A DNA stretch of 64,000 nucleotides from Poecilobothrus nobilitatus. Its lineage: Eukaryota > Arthropoda > Insecta > Diptera > Dolichopodidae. The position numbers and the translations under genes were made by a program. Location: NCBI GenBank assembly GCA_947095535.1, contig OX352773.1, positions 40,011,398-40,075,397 on the forward strand, given 5' to 3'. Of the stretch, positions 46,956-59,490 are shown one piece after another. The stretch's first letter is position 1. Each line of letters starts with the position of its first letter. A model generated the notes under the pieces. That model ran no database searches. It was not told where the DNA came from and worked only from the letters and a program-made list of their open reading frames with translations.

Positions 46956-48696
46956 CTAAATGCTATAGTGGGGATCGAACATTCTTCTAGTGTTTAAATT
47001 TAATGCTATATGTATATTTAATACTACATCCTAATCTATCAAAGAATTATGTAAAGCATTTGGGTTTGATCTTAAGACGCCTTGTAATTCCTTTTATTTA
47101 ATTTTGTTTAATTAAAGATTAAGATCAATTCAAATATTGGTATTAACATTTTTCAGAGAATAATAACATTTCTTGTTTTGTTTCTTTAATATTTGCTAGT
47201 ATTAATTTTACAAAGTTTAATAAGGCCTGAAAATCATAGAAAGCCTAAGCCTGAAAATCATAGAGAAAACTTTATAATTATTAAAAAACACTTATAATGT
47301 AGCGTATGGAATTTCAACTTTTTACAAACATTTTTTAGTCCCCATCTCCAGAATACACATTACATAAAAGATTTATATATAAAAGTTTTCTTGTGAGAAT
47401 AAATTTATATAAAAGTAAATAATATGTATTGCAGAATAAAGTTATTTTGTTGCAAAAGAATTGATTTATTTCTCATTTAAAAAAAAAAAAATATAATATC
47501 TCTTGCTTCCAGATAGTATTTAAGGATTCTATTTCAAAGTAACTTAACTCATATATTTCAAAATAATATGAATGCAGTTTGTCGAAAATAAGAAATTTTT
47601 TTAAATTTAATAGAAATTCAGCGGAAAAGAAAATAGTTTTTTACATTATATAGAAATAGATGCACTTTTTCCATTTTTATTGGATCTTAAAAAGTATTAA
47701 ATTTTTATAAAAATTGTAAGGTAGTTATTTTTTTTTTTGGATTATTAAAGAAAACTATGGATATATATGTATTTATAATAACAATTATGTATATAGAATT
47801 ATTCTTTTTGCAGATATTTTCAATTTTCTTGCAATATTATAGTCAAAGATAATCAAATGTAATTAAATTTAAAAGATAATTTTCTTTTACTATTTTTAAT
47901 TTATTGATGACTGAAGATTTTCTAGGGATATTTTTTAAAGAAAATTTTCAATTTTTTTTATTAGAAAAATATTGATTTGATTATTTATTAATTTTAATAA
48001 TTTATGGCTTAAGAAAATGTAATATTAAGAAATATTGAAAATTTAATTAGTTAAAGTACTTTTAGAAAAAAAATTGTTATAGAAAAAAAACTTTACAGAA
48101 AAAATTGTAATCAGTATTATAGACAGGATATTAAAAAAGAAATTAACAAAAAAAAAGGAAAATAAAAAATTATCTATGAAATAAAATACATATGTTTACA
48201 GATGTCTTGAAAAACAACTATATACAATTTATTTTTTAACATAATACAGTAAAATAGAAATACATTTCGATATAAGTACATATTATATATTCTTGTAAAA
48301 CCAAAAATGAAAATAAAAAATGAAGTAATCATATTTTTAAGATTATACACAAAAAATAAAATTGACATTTTATTTAATTTCTTTAATAATCAAATAAAAT
48401 ATTATTTTTTTTTTTTTTTATAAAGAAAATTTTAATAAAGATGGTAAGATATAAGAAGAAAGTAATATATTCTATTATGGCTTTTAAAATTTATTTCTTT
48501 TTTTAAATTTTTGAAAGGAGGAACTTATGAAAATTGATTTTATCCACTACCTACCAGCTTAAAAAATATGTTTTTGTACATGAAAGGAAACAAATTAGCT
48601 CAAATTTTTTCCAAATAATAAAACGTACAGTTAATGTTTATACAATGTGAGCAGTTTTCATACTTAACAATATGGTAATAAATTCAACTCAATCAA
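46956..48696. other. AT-rich non-coding DNA
   Basis: No gene. The minus strand has an isolated B-box-like GTTCGATCCCC (complement of 46975-46985) with no A box. A 24-bp tandem duplication (GCCTGAAAATCATAGA at 47225 and 47249) is present. The rest is poly-A/T. Confidence 0.7.
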
Positions 48697-48968
48697 CTTA
48701 TTTATTTATTTATATTAATATTACAAACCACATAGGATATTGCAATATTACAAAACCATCTGCTACTAAGGCCATTATAGGTCGAATACTATTATTAAAT
48801 TATACACCAATATTATTTATTTTGTTTATATTGTATACCTATTATATATTTACACTATATTTGGTAGCAAGAGGGATTTGTTTTCAATTGATAAAATTAG
48901 CTACCTGTGCAGGGTTTGAACCCGCACTCCCTCGGTTAATAAGCCACGTTCTTAACCACTAGGCCACC
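48697..48968 (-). mobile_element. tRNA-derived SINE of a second type, 272 bp, 13-bp target-site duplication
   Basis: On the minus strand it starts GGTGGCCTAGTGGTTAAGAA, which contains a near-consensus A box, and has a B box GGGTTCAAACCC (complement of 48912-48923). A tRNA-unrelated body of about 180 bp follows, and it ends in (AAAT)n (complement of 48699-48715). TCAACTCAATCAA flanks it exactly at 48684-48696 and 48969-48981. Its body and tail differ from the 3841-4020 and 21215-21391 SINEs, so the head may be shared but the family is not. The intact boxes mean that it could still be transcribed by Pol III. A 96-codon plus-strand frame across it is an artefact. Confidence 0.88.
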
Positions 48969-48981
48969 TCAACTCAATCAA

Positions 48982-50276
48982 AAATTTGTTTGAAGAAAAA
49001 TTATCTGAGAAAATTGCATATTTTTAGGCAAACATAAATTTTATGAACAAATTTAGGTTTTATTAAAATTGTACTTACATTTTTTTTTCAATCAACGGAA
49101 TATTATTTATAGGGTTTTATAATACCCGATATTTTTAAAAGTTTTTTAAAAATACCATATAACATTAATGAAAAGATAAAAAATTAAATTTTCCGGTAAA
49201 GGTATGAATTTTACATATAAGTATAAAATTTTAAAATGTATCTTCAATTAACTCTTTAGTTTTATTGGTATAAAATTCTACATATCAATGTGATAATTCG
49301 ATACTAAGGTATGTACTTTAAAAAAACATTTTTCTTTTTCTGTAATTGGACTAAAGAGAAAATATTCTCCTTTAAGGCATATTTTTGTTGCTGTTTAATA
49401 TTATTTTAACAAAAAACAAAAAAAAAAAAAATAAATATCTCCATAAAAACACATATTGAATACATGATTATGTATTTATGTATATATACATTATATGCAT
49501 GCATTCATATGTAATTCTCATATAATATAATATTTAATTAAAATATTTATCCTTTGTTTGATAATATTTGTTGTCTGTGACTAACAGTATTTATTTCAAT
49601 TTTAATTAATCCTTTTTCAATAATCCCTCCCTCTCACTTTCTCTCTTTTATTTTCTATTTGTTTTTATTTGTTTTGTTGAGAAAAAAAAAACAAACTTTA
49701 ATTTTACTAATTATTTATTGGATTTCAAATTGATTCCCAAACAACTATCATGATGAGAAAAGGAAATGAGTAGAAAATATAAAAATTGTATATGACATGT
49801 CCTTTAGAATGTATACAGTGTTGGATAAAAATTTTGAAAAATTAGAATACAAAAATTAGAAAATCCAATTTGATTCGAAAATTTTTTATTCAGTTGAAAA
49901 ATATTTAGTGTCGACCTTGAAGAAGAAATTTTTGCGACAGATTTTTCAGAAAGATTTTCGACTTTGTAAGAAAAAATTAGGAAATACTTTGTAACAAATT
50001 GAATGTGACAAAAGTAACTATTTAAATGTTATTCAACAAGTTTTATTGCAAAATGTAACATCTGAGAAATAGCTATTATATGGTACTTCTATATTACCAT
50101 AATCAAGAGTATAAAACGTAAGTTAAATTACGATTCTATTTGAATTTTGTTACTTATGATTTGATTTGTTTGTTTGTTTGATTTCTTATGTTTCGATTTT
50201 TTTGCCTCTGCACAATGACAATTAATTATAGGTTTAAAATCTTACCAGTTCGATTAAAATACTTTAGAATAATAAA
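48982..50276. other. AT-rich non-coding DNA, no gene seen
   Basis: Poly-A/T tracts. TACAGTGTTGGATAAAAATT at 49816-49835 resembles one Tc1-type end, but no inverted partner was found. Confidence 0.7.
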
Positions 50277-50310
50277 ACTCACCTGCAAATAAAAAAGAAA
50301 AAAAAATTAG
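50277..50310 (-). promoter_or_regulatory. recursive splice site (ratchet point) 2
   Basis: On the minus strand a consensus branch point CTAAT (complement of 50306-50310) lies 24 nt before the junction. It is followed by TTTTTTTTCTTTTTTATTTG and CAG (50285-50283), fused directly to GTGAGT (50282-50277) and TTTA. Branch point, pyrimidine tract, AG and donor are all near consensus and no exon sequence separates acceptor from donor. It has the same strand as site 1 and lies 13,479 bp upstream of it in the transcript direction, a spacing like that of ratchet points in long Drosophila introns. Confidence 0.8.
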
Positions 50311-53300
50311 AATTATATTTTACATAAAAATATGAATATATTGTATTAAATTTATAGTTCAACTGATTTATGGTAATAAAAATTAAACGTGTTATATGCC
50401 TGAATTTCATTTGCCTGTAGTGTCATTTGATTGTGTATTTTTTGCAAGTTGGCTGTATTTCATTCATCTGTAATATTATTAAGTATACTGGTTTTCATTT
50501 GTATGTAAAACTGTAATTAGGTGGCATTTTAGAGTTGGTTACAAAATTAGGGTTTCAATAATTTGTTTGGCATGATTTTAGAGTTGATTACAAATAAAAT
50601 CGGGTCAAATGGAATACGGTCTAGTTATAGTAACCAAAAAATAATTATAGTAACCCAAAAATAGTTAATTGTAATATAATTGAATATTTTTATATTTCAA
50701 TTATATAATAACAAATATGATGCTTCAAATGCTTGAAACAAATTTTTTCTTTAATTCCAAAAAAATAAAATGAATATTTTTTTAAAAATATTTAAAAATT
50801 TCCAGTTTCCTTTCAGTTTTTTTTTTTTTGTCAGTGTTAAGGTTTATGCTATGTTACAACCAACTCATTTTTAGAATTTTTAGCTTATAATTATCTAAAA
50901 ATGTGTACTATCCCATGTAATGATAAATAATATAAATACCATTATACTAATATCAAAAGATGCCAATGCTGTTACAAAATGACAATTTCTTAAAGTATCT
51001 CAAAGTTTTTATTTGGTTACAAGTTATTAGATTGTTGATAGTCATGAAAAGGTGAAGCTATTTTGTTGAAGATAATAATTCTGCATTAGATGGTGCATAA
51101 TAATTATATAATATCTATCTCAATAAGGTAAAGTAGATTGCAACAAAGATTAAAATACCTATATGTCCTTAAATGATAGAATGTATGTAAATATTAACCA
51201 TTGTTCTGTATCTGTAGTTTAATAATCATTGTAATTAAATTATCGTTGATAATGAGTAAATTTTTAATATAAACATTATCCAAAACTGTATATTTTAAAA
51301 TAAAAGATGATTTGTATATATGTATATATATAAATATCTACACTTTTCATTATTATTATATCAAAAAATTTAAGATATTTTATTCTCATATTCTCTCTTG
51401 ACAATAATTTTTCAATGATATTTTTTTTTTATTTTAATAATGGTACATATCATAAAAATAATAACAATAATAATCATTATTTTTAATAGTATTGATTATA
51501 AAACTGATGATGATGATAATGATAATGATAATATTTATATACAAAAAAAAAAAAAAATAAATAAATGTAAAAAATTGAAAAGTTTGTAAAATATCAATTA
51601 TTTCAGTAATAATATTTTTAATATATATCCTTTTGTATCCTTGTTTTTAATATTACGATTACAACAACCATTTACCATTACTATCATTACAAAACTTTTG
51701 AAAATATTTTCAAAAATAGTATTTACTAAGGTATTGTCGAGGTATTAACCAACACTACATACACAATCTATTTAATATATTTATAGTGAGCATAAAATAT
51801 TTATAGATTGTATGTAAATTTACTTTTCGTCTATTTACCAAATGTCTGGTATGGTCAGCTGTTGGTTTTTTCATAAATTTGAAAAAAAAAAGGATGCAAA
51901 ATACTACAATATGTATAAAACAGAAAAAGAAAATAAAAATGATCAAACGGATAATAATTATCAGGATTATATATTTTTTTGTCTTTTTTTTTTAAGGATA
52001 AAATGAATTATTGATACCTAGATTTGAAATTTATTTATTTTTTTCTTTGATTTTCCTTTTTACTTTGGTTTCGAGTAAAAATTCAAATATAAAAGAATTA
52101 TTATTGAATATGGAAATGAAAATCAATATTTTTAAACTATTATTGTAATAATTTTTGTTTTATTTTTATTTTTACTAATGATTTCCTGATAGCTTCTTTT
52201 TTTTAACGTTATTATAAATTTTTATTCATGCTTTTTTTTTTTTTTTTTTTTTTTAGATTTATATATATTCAATATAGAAATTGAATGTTTGTATTTGGCA
52301 ATGAGAGAAATTTTAAATAAAAAAAAGAAAAGTAACAGAAAAACAAAACATAAAAATTATATCTATAGTAAAATAATTATAGTATATGTCTGAAGTGTTA
52401 GGGCTGGACTGGAAGCTTAATAAAAAATTGTCTACTATTGAATTTCAGTATTAAAACACTGAAGTGATTTTTTGTTTTTTGCATTTTATTTCCATTTATT
52501 TAAGACTTCAAAAGAATTTGTAGCGAGATTTTTTTTTTTTATCTATTTATTCGTTTTGGAAAAAAATTTAAAAGAAAATTAATTAAAAAATTGTAATGAA
52601 TTTTTATTGATTTCCCAAAAAAAAAAGAAAAAAAATTCTCTAAAATAATTTAAAATTTATTTAAATATTAAAAATAATAAAAAAAAAAAAAATTGTTTTT
52701 TTTTTTGATTATAAGGATATGAAAATGAGTTATTAACATTGAAATTTTCTTTTTATAATTTGAAGTAATTAAATGGAATTAAGTTTTGGAACTTTTTTTT
52801 TTCTATATTATAATTGAAATTTAATTTCTATGTAATAAGATATCATTTAATTTCAATTTCAATTCAATAATTTAATTTTTTTTTTTCCAATTAAAAATAA
52901 TAAAATTTGAATGAATGCTTTGAGATATTTTAGAATGAATGAATTGTACAAAAAAATTATAGTCGAAGCTTAAATTGTTTAATAAAATCAAATAATATAA
53001 ATTACTCTAGAAAAAAGAATTTAACCATACTCCATGAAACATTTTTAATTTTAAATAGTTGTTTTAGAGCAGTTAATACGAAATTAAATTCCAAAAATTA
53101 AACCAAAAGTTTGAAAAATTTTTAGTAAATAAAAATCTAAATTTAAAATATTATTAAAGAAAACTTTCATATATTTCAGCTGGAAATACTGCAATTTTTT
53201 TTTTTTTTAAGAAGAATATTTTTGTGATAACAGAGTCACTTTTAATTAATTTTTTTTCTTAATTCTATGAGAATTTTTAAATAACTATGCATTTAAATTA

Positions 53301-56300
53301 TTATTTAATTTAGATCTAATGAAACCAAATTAATGTTTTTTACCTTATAACCGTATAATTCTGTATAAATATTTTTTAAAATTAATAAAAACACAAAATC
53401 TATTGTGCGCCTGCATGTATGCAATTTCAACTAAAGTTTCTTAAATATTTAGAAATTTAAGGGTTGCTGCGACTGGAGGGGTTATAAACATAAATAATGT
53501 AAATATATAATATATAATATGTATATAAATAAAATAAACAATAATAGCTTCTAAATAAATAGTATTAAATGATAATAATTAAATAATAGTATTTAATCTA
53601 AAATGGACATAATCCTAAGTTACTTTTAATTTTAAGGAATCCGAATATACATTTTTAAGTATCTATACATATTAATGTAAGAAAAAAAAGTTTTGTAAAG
53701 TATTTGATCAACAGAATAAGCCGATACTTACGTAACTAAAGTTTAAAAACAATTTTTATATTAATTGTAATTTAAATTGTAATTAATGTAAATAACTAAT
53801 ATAAATTTGTCTTCTTCTTTAAGTGCCATATCCGTTATACAATGTTGGTTAAAAATAAATAAAATTAAAAAATATTTGAATAAATTTATAAATATATAAT
53901 AATAAAAATAATTTAATTCTGAATAATCTAAAGGTATATATTCAAATTAAAGTATAAACAAAATAATTCAAGTTTTTCTATTTAAAATAAATAAAATTAA
54001 TATGAGTATAGCTCTTCTTTTTTTTTTTTTTGTATTACCAAAGTATTTTTTTCATAAAATCTAAATAATGTATTTTTAAAAACCATATCGAATGGAAATT
54101 TTTAACATTATTTTTTTGTTTTCTAAATTTCTAAATTCTAATGAATATTCTATATATATTTATATTCATTCTACTCACAAAATATAATATACAATATAAT
54201 ATATGTGTTATTTTTTTTTTGTTTGTAAAGTAGCGTTCATTAACCCAATTTCTTTTATTATATATATACATATTATATAATTCATTTTAAATAGGAAGTA
54301 TAAATAGAAAAACATCTCAATTGCAATATAATTCATATAAAAATTTTCCCACAAAAAAAAAAAATAAAACAAATGTAATGTTAAATATGAAAAAATTCCA
54401 CTTCGTTGACCATCATTTCCAAATCCTTAAAGAATAATTTTAAGGATTCATGCATATAGAATTTTTTTTTTGTTACAAATACATATATTTATGTATATAT
54501 ATATATATGATACTTGGTTGGTTATTGTGTTTTTAATATTAACATAATGAAAATGTATGGTTTTATATTACAGTAGGATATACATATATATGTATTTATG
54601 TATTGATGTACATATGTATATATTTAGTTATATGTATATTAAATTATAAGAATATTAGCCTTTGCCATCTTTCTATTACAACTCAATTCCACTTGTTCAT
54701 TTTAACCCATCTATCTCAACCTTTTAATTTTTCAAATTAGAACATAATTTTTACTTAACCAAAAAAAAAAAAAAACAAGAACAAAAACAAAAACAAAAAA
54801 ACATAAGATACAGTTGTAAGCGTAAAATATGACATCTTAATAATATTTTTTGTTTTATATTTAAAATTTGCTTTAAAGCCGAAAATATAATATTATTAAT
54901 TATTTAATGTAAATTTTTTTAATGCCAACATTTTGTTTCTAGTTTTATGATCACAACTGTAGGTTTTTATGTAATATGTTATTTATATATAAGTAACATT
55001 ATGTATCTAAACTTTTTCATTTATAAAAGAAAAAATATAATAACAACAACAATTCATAATCCTTGAGAGAATTTCATGTATTCATTCATATATAAGATAA
55101 GAGGGCTGATGAATTGTGGATGGGTAGTGGTGGTAGGTAAGCTTAAATTGAAAAAAAAGGATGCCTAATAGAATTAGTGAAAAAAGGAAAACAAAAAAAA
55201 AAAAGATAATAATAATAACATTTTTTATCATTCACATGCAACAAAGAATTATGTTATGAATTTCTTTTCTCCCTTCTCTTTCACTTTTTTCCTACTCTAG
55301 TTATTATTTTTTTTTTCTGGTTTCTTTAATCTCTTCCTATTTTTTTTTTCTTTTATAAAATTCTGACTGAGCTGATAATAAGGATAAAATGATAAATTTA
55401 TAGGATAGACCTATATTTTAAATGTTTTACATCTCGACTAAAATCAAGAATTTTTGGAATATTTTTTTTATTCTATATCCTTTTTTAAAATCAAAAGAAT
55501 TAAAAATTACAGTAGAGAGATAGAGAAAGAGAGAGCGTAAAAAAGGAATTAAGAAGAATAACAAAATAAAAACTTTTTTTTATTTAATAAGGTGTGCATT
55601 GCTCATCAATTACTCGTTTTCTGTTGAATGGATTCTGTTTCTAATGGATTTAGTATTGGTACATAGACATAATATGAAACAAATAATTTTCAATTCGAAG
55701 TTTGCAAATTCGTATAATATTTTTATGCCAGAAATATCGCCAATTTGTATAACTTTTATAAGCTAATGTTTTTTATATGCATTTTCTATTTCATTTTCTC
55801 TTATTCAATGGTACCAAATGGTAAAGATAGGTATAGACAAAAGGTGCAAAAAGATAGAGAAACAAAACAAAGAAAAAGTAAAAAAAAAAAAAAAATGGTA
55901 ACATAAGGCAAGATTTCTATGCACGAATGCTTTGTATTATCCTATTAAGTGTTAATAAGGTTTGGAGATCATGAGGATAAATTATTTTTTATTTTTTTTC
56001 CTTTAAGTGAGTGTGGTGGGGAATTTGAAGTATACAGAACACAAACTCTCCTTCTAAATAATGGTTAAAAACAAAAAAAAAAAATTGGGAAGAAGTTTTT
56101 AATAATTTTTTTCGCCTTAAGGGAATGTGTGTGACATATTGCGTCACCTGTTTTGTACATTTTTTGTATTTCTGTTTTCAACTAGAACCAATATAAGAAA
56201 AAAAAAATGGAAGTGAGTGAAAGGAAAACTTTTTTCCTTTGATTTTTTTTTTTTCTTTTTTAATTTGTATACCTTTTTTTTCTTTTTGTTATTTCTTGTT

Positions 56301-57658
56301 ACACTTGTTGGGTTCAACAAAATTAGACTCAAAAAAAAAAAAAAAAAATTAAATTCTAAAAGAACTTATGTTGTAATTCGCAACTTGATACGAGAAAAAA
56401 GCTGAGGGTAACAAGAAATATTTCAACATACAAAACAAAAACAAATATTTAGGGGTGGATTTGTGTTTTTGTTTTTGGGTGTTTTTTGACAAATGAATGA
56501 ATTTTATTTCAATTAAAGCCAAAATGAATTCAAAGTTATAATAAATATTAAACAACAATTCATAAAAAAAATTATTGGAATATTTGATTTTTTTTATTTA
56601 GGTCTTCATTTTGGTTTAATTTTGTGGATTAGATTATGGCTTCTAAAAAAATTCATGCTCAATTACTTATTCAAGCATTATTTAATAGAAAAATTTATAA
56701 TTTAATTTAGATTAAATTAGGATTATATTGGACAGATTTAAGGTGAGTAGTTAATATGTAGAAATAATTGTTTTTTTTTTTATTTAGTTTGTTTTTTTCG
56801 CGGTAATAAATTAAAAAAAAAATATAAAATAGTATGTGGTAAGTTGAGTCTTATTAATTAATTGGTATTTAAGATTTATAGGTGTTAAAAAATCCCTACG
56901 TTTTAATCCCTTAAAATGTATGACTAAATATTGCCCAAGATGTAAACATGAGATAGATAAAGTTTTAAATTTTCATTAAAAAATATGAAAATGAAATAAA
57001 AAGACAGAAGGATTCGGTATGGTATGAAAATTTAATCACATAGTATAAATTTGTAATAAATGCTATCCTATATATGTGTGCAATTTTATCAAAATTGAGA
57101 TTAGTATCATGAAAGGCTTTTGAAGTCCTTTTATTTAATGTTTCTTAATGTTATTTAATGTCTCTGAAATAATTTAATGATTTTTTTTATTGGATGTTCA
57201 ACGGACTTTTAATAAATAAACCCAATTTATTGCAAATAACAATAATATGTATAATGATGAACTTGTTAAAAAGACATATTTTTAAAACTTAAAAAAAATT
57301 AATTTTCGTAATATCAGATATTTAATGGTATATACTTTATATAATATTTAATTAAATTTTACATATTTCTTTAAATTTCTTTAAAAAGTATTTTTGAAAC
57401 CTTGTCAGCTACTATTTAAAAATATTTAATTTAACAAAAGTACTTTGAGAAAAATCAAATTAAAACTTTAAAATAATATTATTTTTCGCAATACAAAAAT
57501 TTCATCAAGAAAAATATGTTTAAAAGAATGTTATAATCATTGTTTTGTCTGTTGCAAAATCCTTCACAGGAAACTTTTAATTTACGTTTAATTTTTTTTT
57601 TTTTTTATAATCTACTTTCAAGGTTTTTTTAAGATTGACTGTTGCTTGCTTTACATGC

Positions 57659-57695
<37 letters not shown>

Positions 57696-59005
57696 GTATA
57701 TTTTAATATTACTACTATATATATTATAAAAAAGAAAAAATTGCATTATATTATCACACCATCATGAATATAATCATCATTTTCATTGCTATTAGAAATG
57801 AAAAACTAGACAGATGCTGTTGCTGCCAATTTTCATTTTCTCTTTTGGATTTTTTATTTTCTTTTGATTGAAACCATAACAGAAAAAACCACTTAAATTC
57901 TGGATAACAAAATAAATTACATACAAACAAATAAGATCGCAAAAAAAAAAAAAACAAAAAAACCCATAGGTAAACAGAATAACTTAGTAAAAGTTGTTTT
58001 ATTTTTGATAAGACATCAAACAAAAAATTATTTATTTGGTTTAAGATTTTAAATTGAAGAAAAATCCCCAAAAGTTTTCTTTCAGTCATGGAGTGTTATA
58101 GTGCTTTTTTGACGGATATAAGAGTTTAAAAAAAAAAACAGAAGAAAAAGAAAATAAATAAATTACAAACATTCTGATGTCTGTGATTTATAGAGTTGCA
58201 AGTTGCGATACTAAAAAAAATAAATGGGAATAGAAATTATATTATGCAGGTGCAAATAACCTTCAAATAGAACCTTTAACTCAATGAGTGGATGCAAAAA
58301 GGAAAAAAAAAAATAAAAAGATTGAATAAAAAAAAAGAATGAATCAAATTCCAGTAAAATGGTAAGTTTTTAGTTTATTATAAAAAAAAAAACAAAAATA
58401 TATGTAGGAGTATTTCCGGTAATAAGGTATGAGATTTAGTAAAAAAAAGTTTTTTAAGTACATTAAATATGGCGGCATTTTTTTAAAAAGTTAATAACGT
58501 TTGAGTTATTTAATCCTTAAATTTTCATTCGTTAGTTAAAAAAGTTCAAAGATTTGATCTTAATAATTTATATAAGATTTTAAAATATAATTTCAAGAAA
58601 AAAACTTACTTAATGCATTATCAAATAATATTTTGTAAAAATAAAGGACTTGTAATAATATTATACGGGAAATTTAATAGCTTTTTATTTATTTAACTCT
58701 TATTTTTATTTATAATCCATTTCCATTTTAAGAATATGCTCTTGTTAATGAGCCAACTTTTAAAATATAAAAGACTGTACATTACAATTATCTTGTGGAA
58801 AATTTATAGCACTTTGTAATTTTCTTAATTGAATCCTGGGTAATTTTATTGATTCATTCGTTTTAAGATTTTTAATTTTGTCATTATTAAAAATTGTTTT
58901 AAAATAACATTTTAAAATATGTAGGCAGTTGAATTTTCCTATTTCTTATAGAAACGATCTTTTTTATAAAACATTTTTCAAAAAAAAAAAAAAAAATTAG
59001 AAAAA
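50311..59005. other. long AT-rich non-coding stretch, no gene seen
   Basis: No coding sequence, RNA gene or matched mobile element. Notable contents are a partial 46-bp duplication (GGCATTTTAGAGTTGGTTAC at 50523 and a relative at 50569), a GAT/AAT microsatellite (51505-51532), 23 consecutive T at 52232-52254, and TA repeats near 57667-57692. The 111-codon minus-strand frame at 57754-58089 is F/L/K-rich and lacks motifs. The overlapping plus/minus frames at 56144-56405 are poly-A/T translations. Confidence 0.7.
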
Positions 59006-59490
59006 TTTACTTATTAATTTCACTCTACCCATCGTTCTGTTTACAAAACTCTACAACGACACCGTTCAAAATGGGGCACTCATATTTTAACCATGAATCT
59101 CTTAAAATAATTAATATTGTAGAATAATTTTTTTATGTAGTCCCATCCATTATGAAGCTACAGCCCCACAAAGTTTAAAACAATCCTATATCTTCAAATG
59201 TATATTACTATTTCAATATTACTATATTTTCTCATGTCAATATCAAAATCTTAGAAGAAAATTTTTTAACTTTTTCGTACAATCTTCACTTCAAGAATTT
59301 TTGGGGGTCTAAAGTTGAAAATATTCTTTTTTATAGACACCGGAAACTTAGGCATATGTACAAATTTTTTCAAAGTAAAATACAAAAAATTAAAGCTTCA
59401 ATATTATTAATTTTACATGTATTATCAGCTTTTCTGAAATGTATAGGATTCCTGTAAAATTTAAGAAAATGTCTGTTTGATTTTTTACAA
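59006..59490 (+). repeat. dispersed repeat family C, copy 2
   Basis: Matches copy 1 at TTTACTTATTAATTTCACTC, ACCGTTCAAAAT and ATTATGAAGCTACAGCCCC. It matches copy 3 in reverse over GAAACTTAGGCA, TGTACAAATTTTTTCAAAG (31 of 33 positions across this block by hand), TTTTACATG and CAGCTTT. It links the three copies into one family. Confidence 0.75.

Noticed and set aside
46975..46985. isolated B-box-like GTTCGATCCCC on the minus strand
   Set aside because: No A box at the right distance and no body matching the other SINEs.
48672..48962. 96-codon plus-strand frame
   Set aside because: It lies almost entirely within a SINE inserted on the minus strand, bounded by a target-site duplication.
48697..48968. 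true tRNA gene in the SINE heads
   Set aside because: A and B boxes are present but the acceptor and anticodon stems do not close into a tRNA, and a body and A-rich tail with target duplications follow.
49816..49835. TACAGTGTTGGAT as a Tc1-type terminus
   Set aside because: No inverted partner was found downstream within a plausible distance.
52232..52254. 23-T run followed by AGATTT as a splice acceptor
   Set aside because: Homopolymer runs of this kind are everywhere in the window, and no exon follows.
56741..56748. plus-strand AG|GTGAGT
   Set aside because: Preceded by GGACAGATTTA, so there is no pyrimidine tract and no exon evidence.
57754..58089. 111-codon minus-strand open frame
   Set aside because: Dominated by F, L, K and N from poly-A/T tracts, with no domain, no codon structure and no splice or promoter context.
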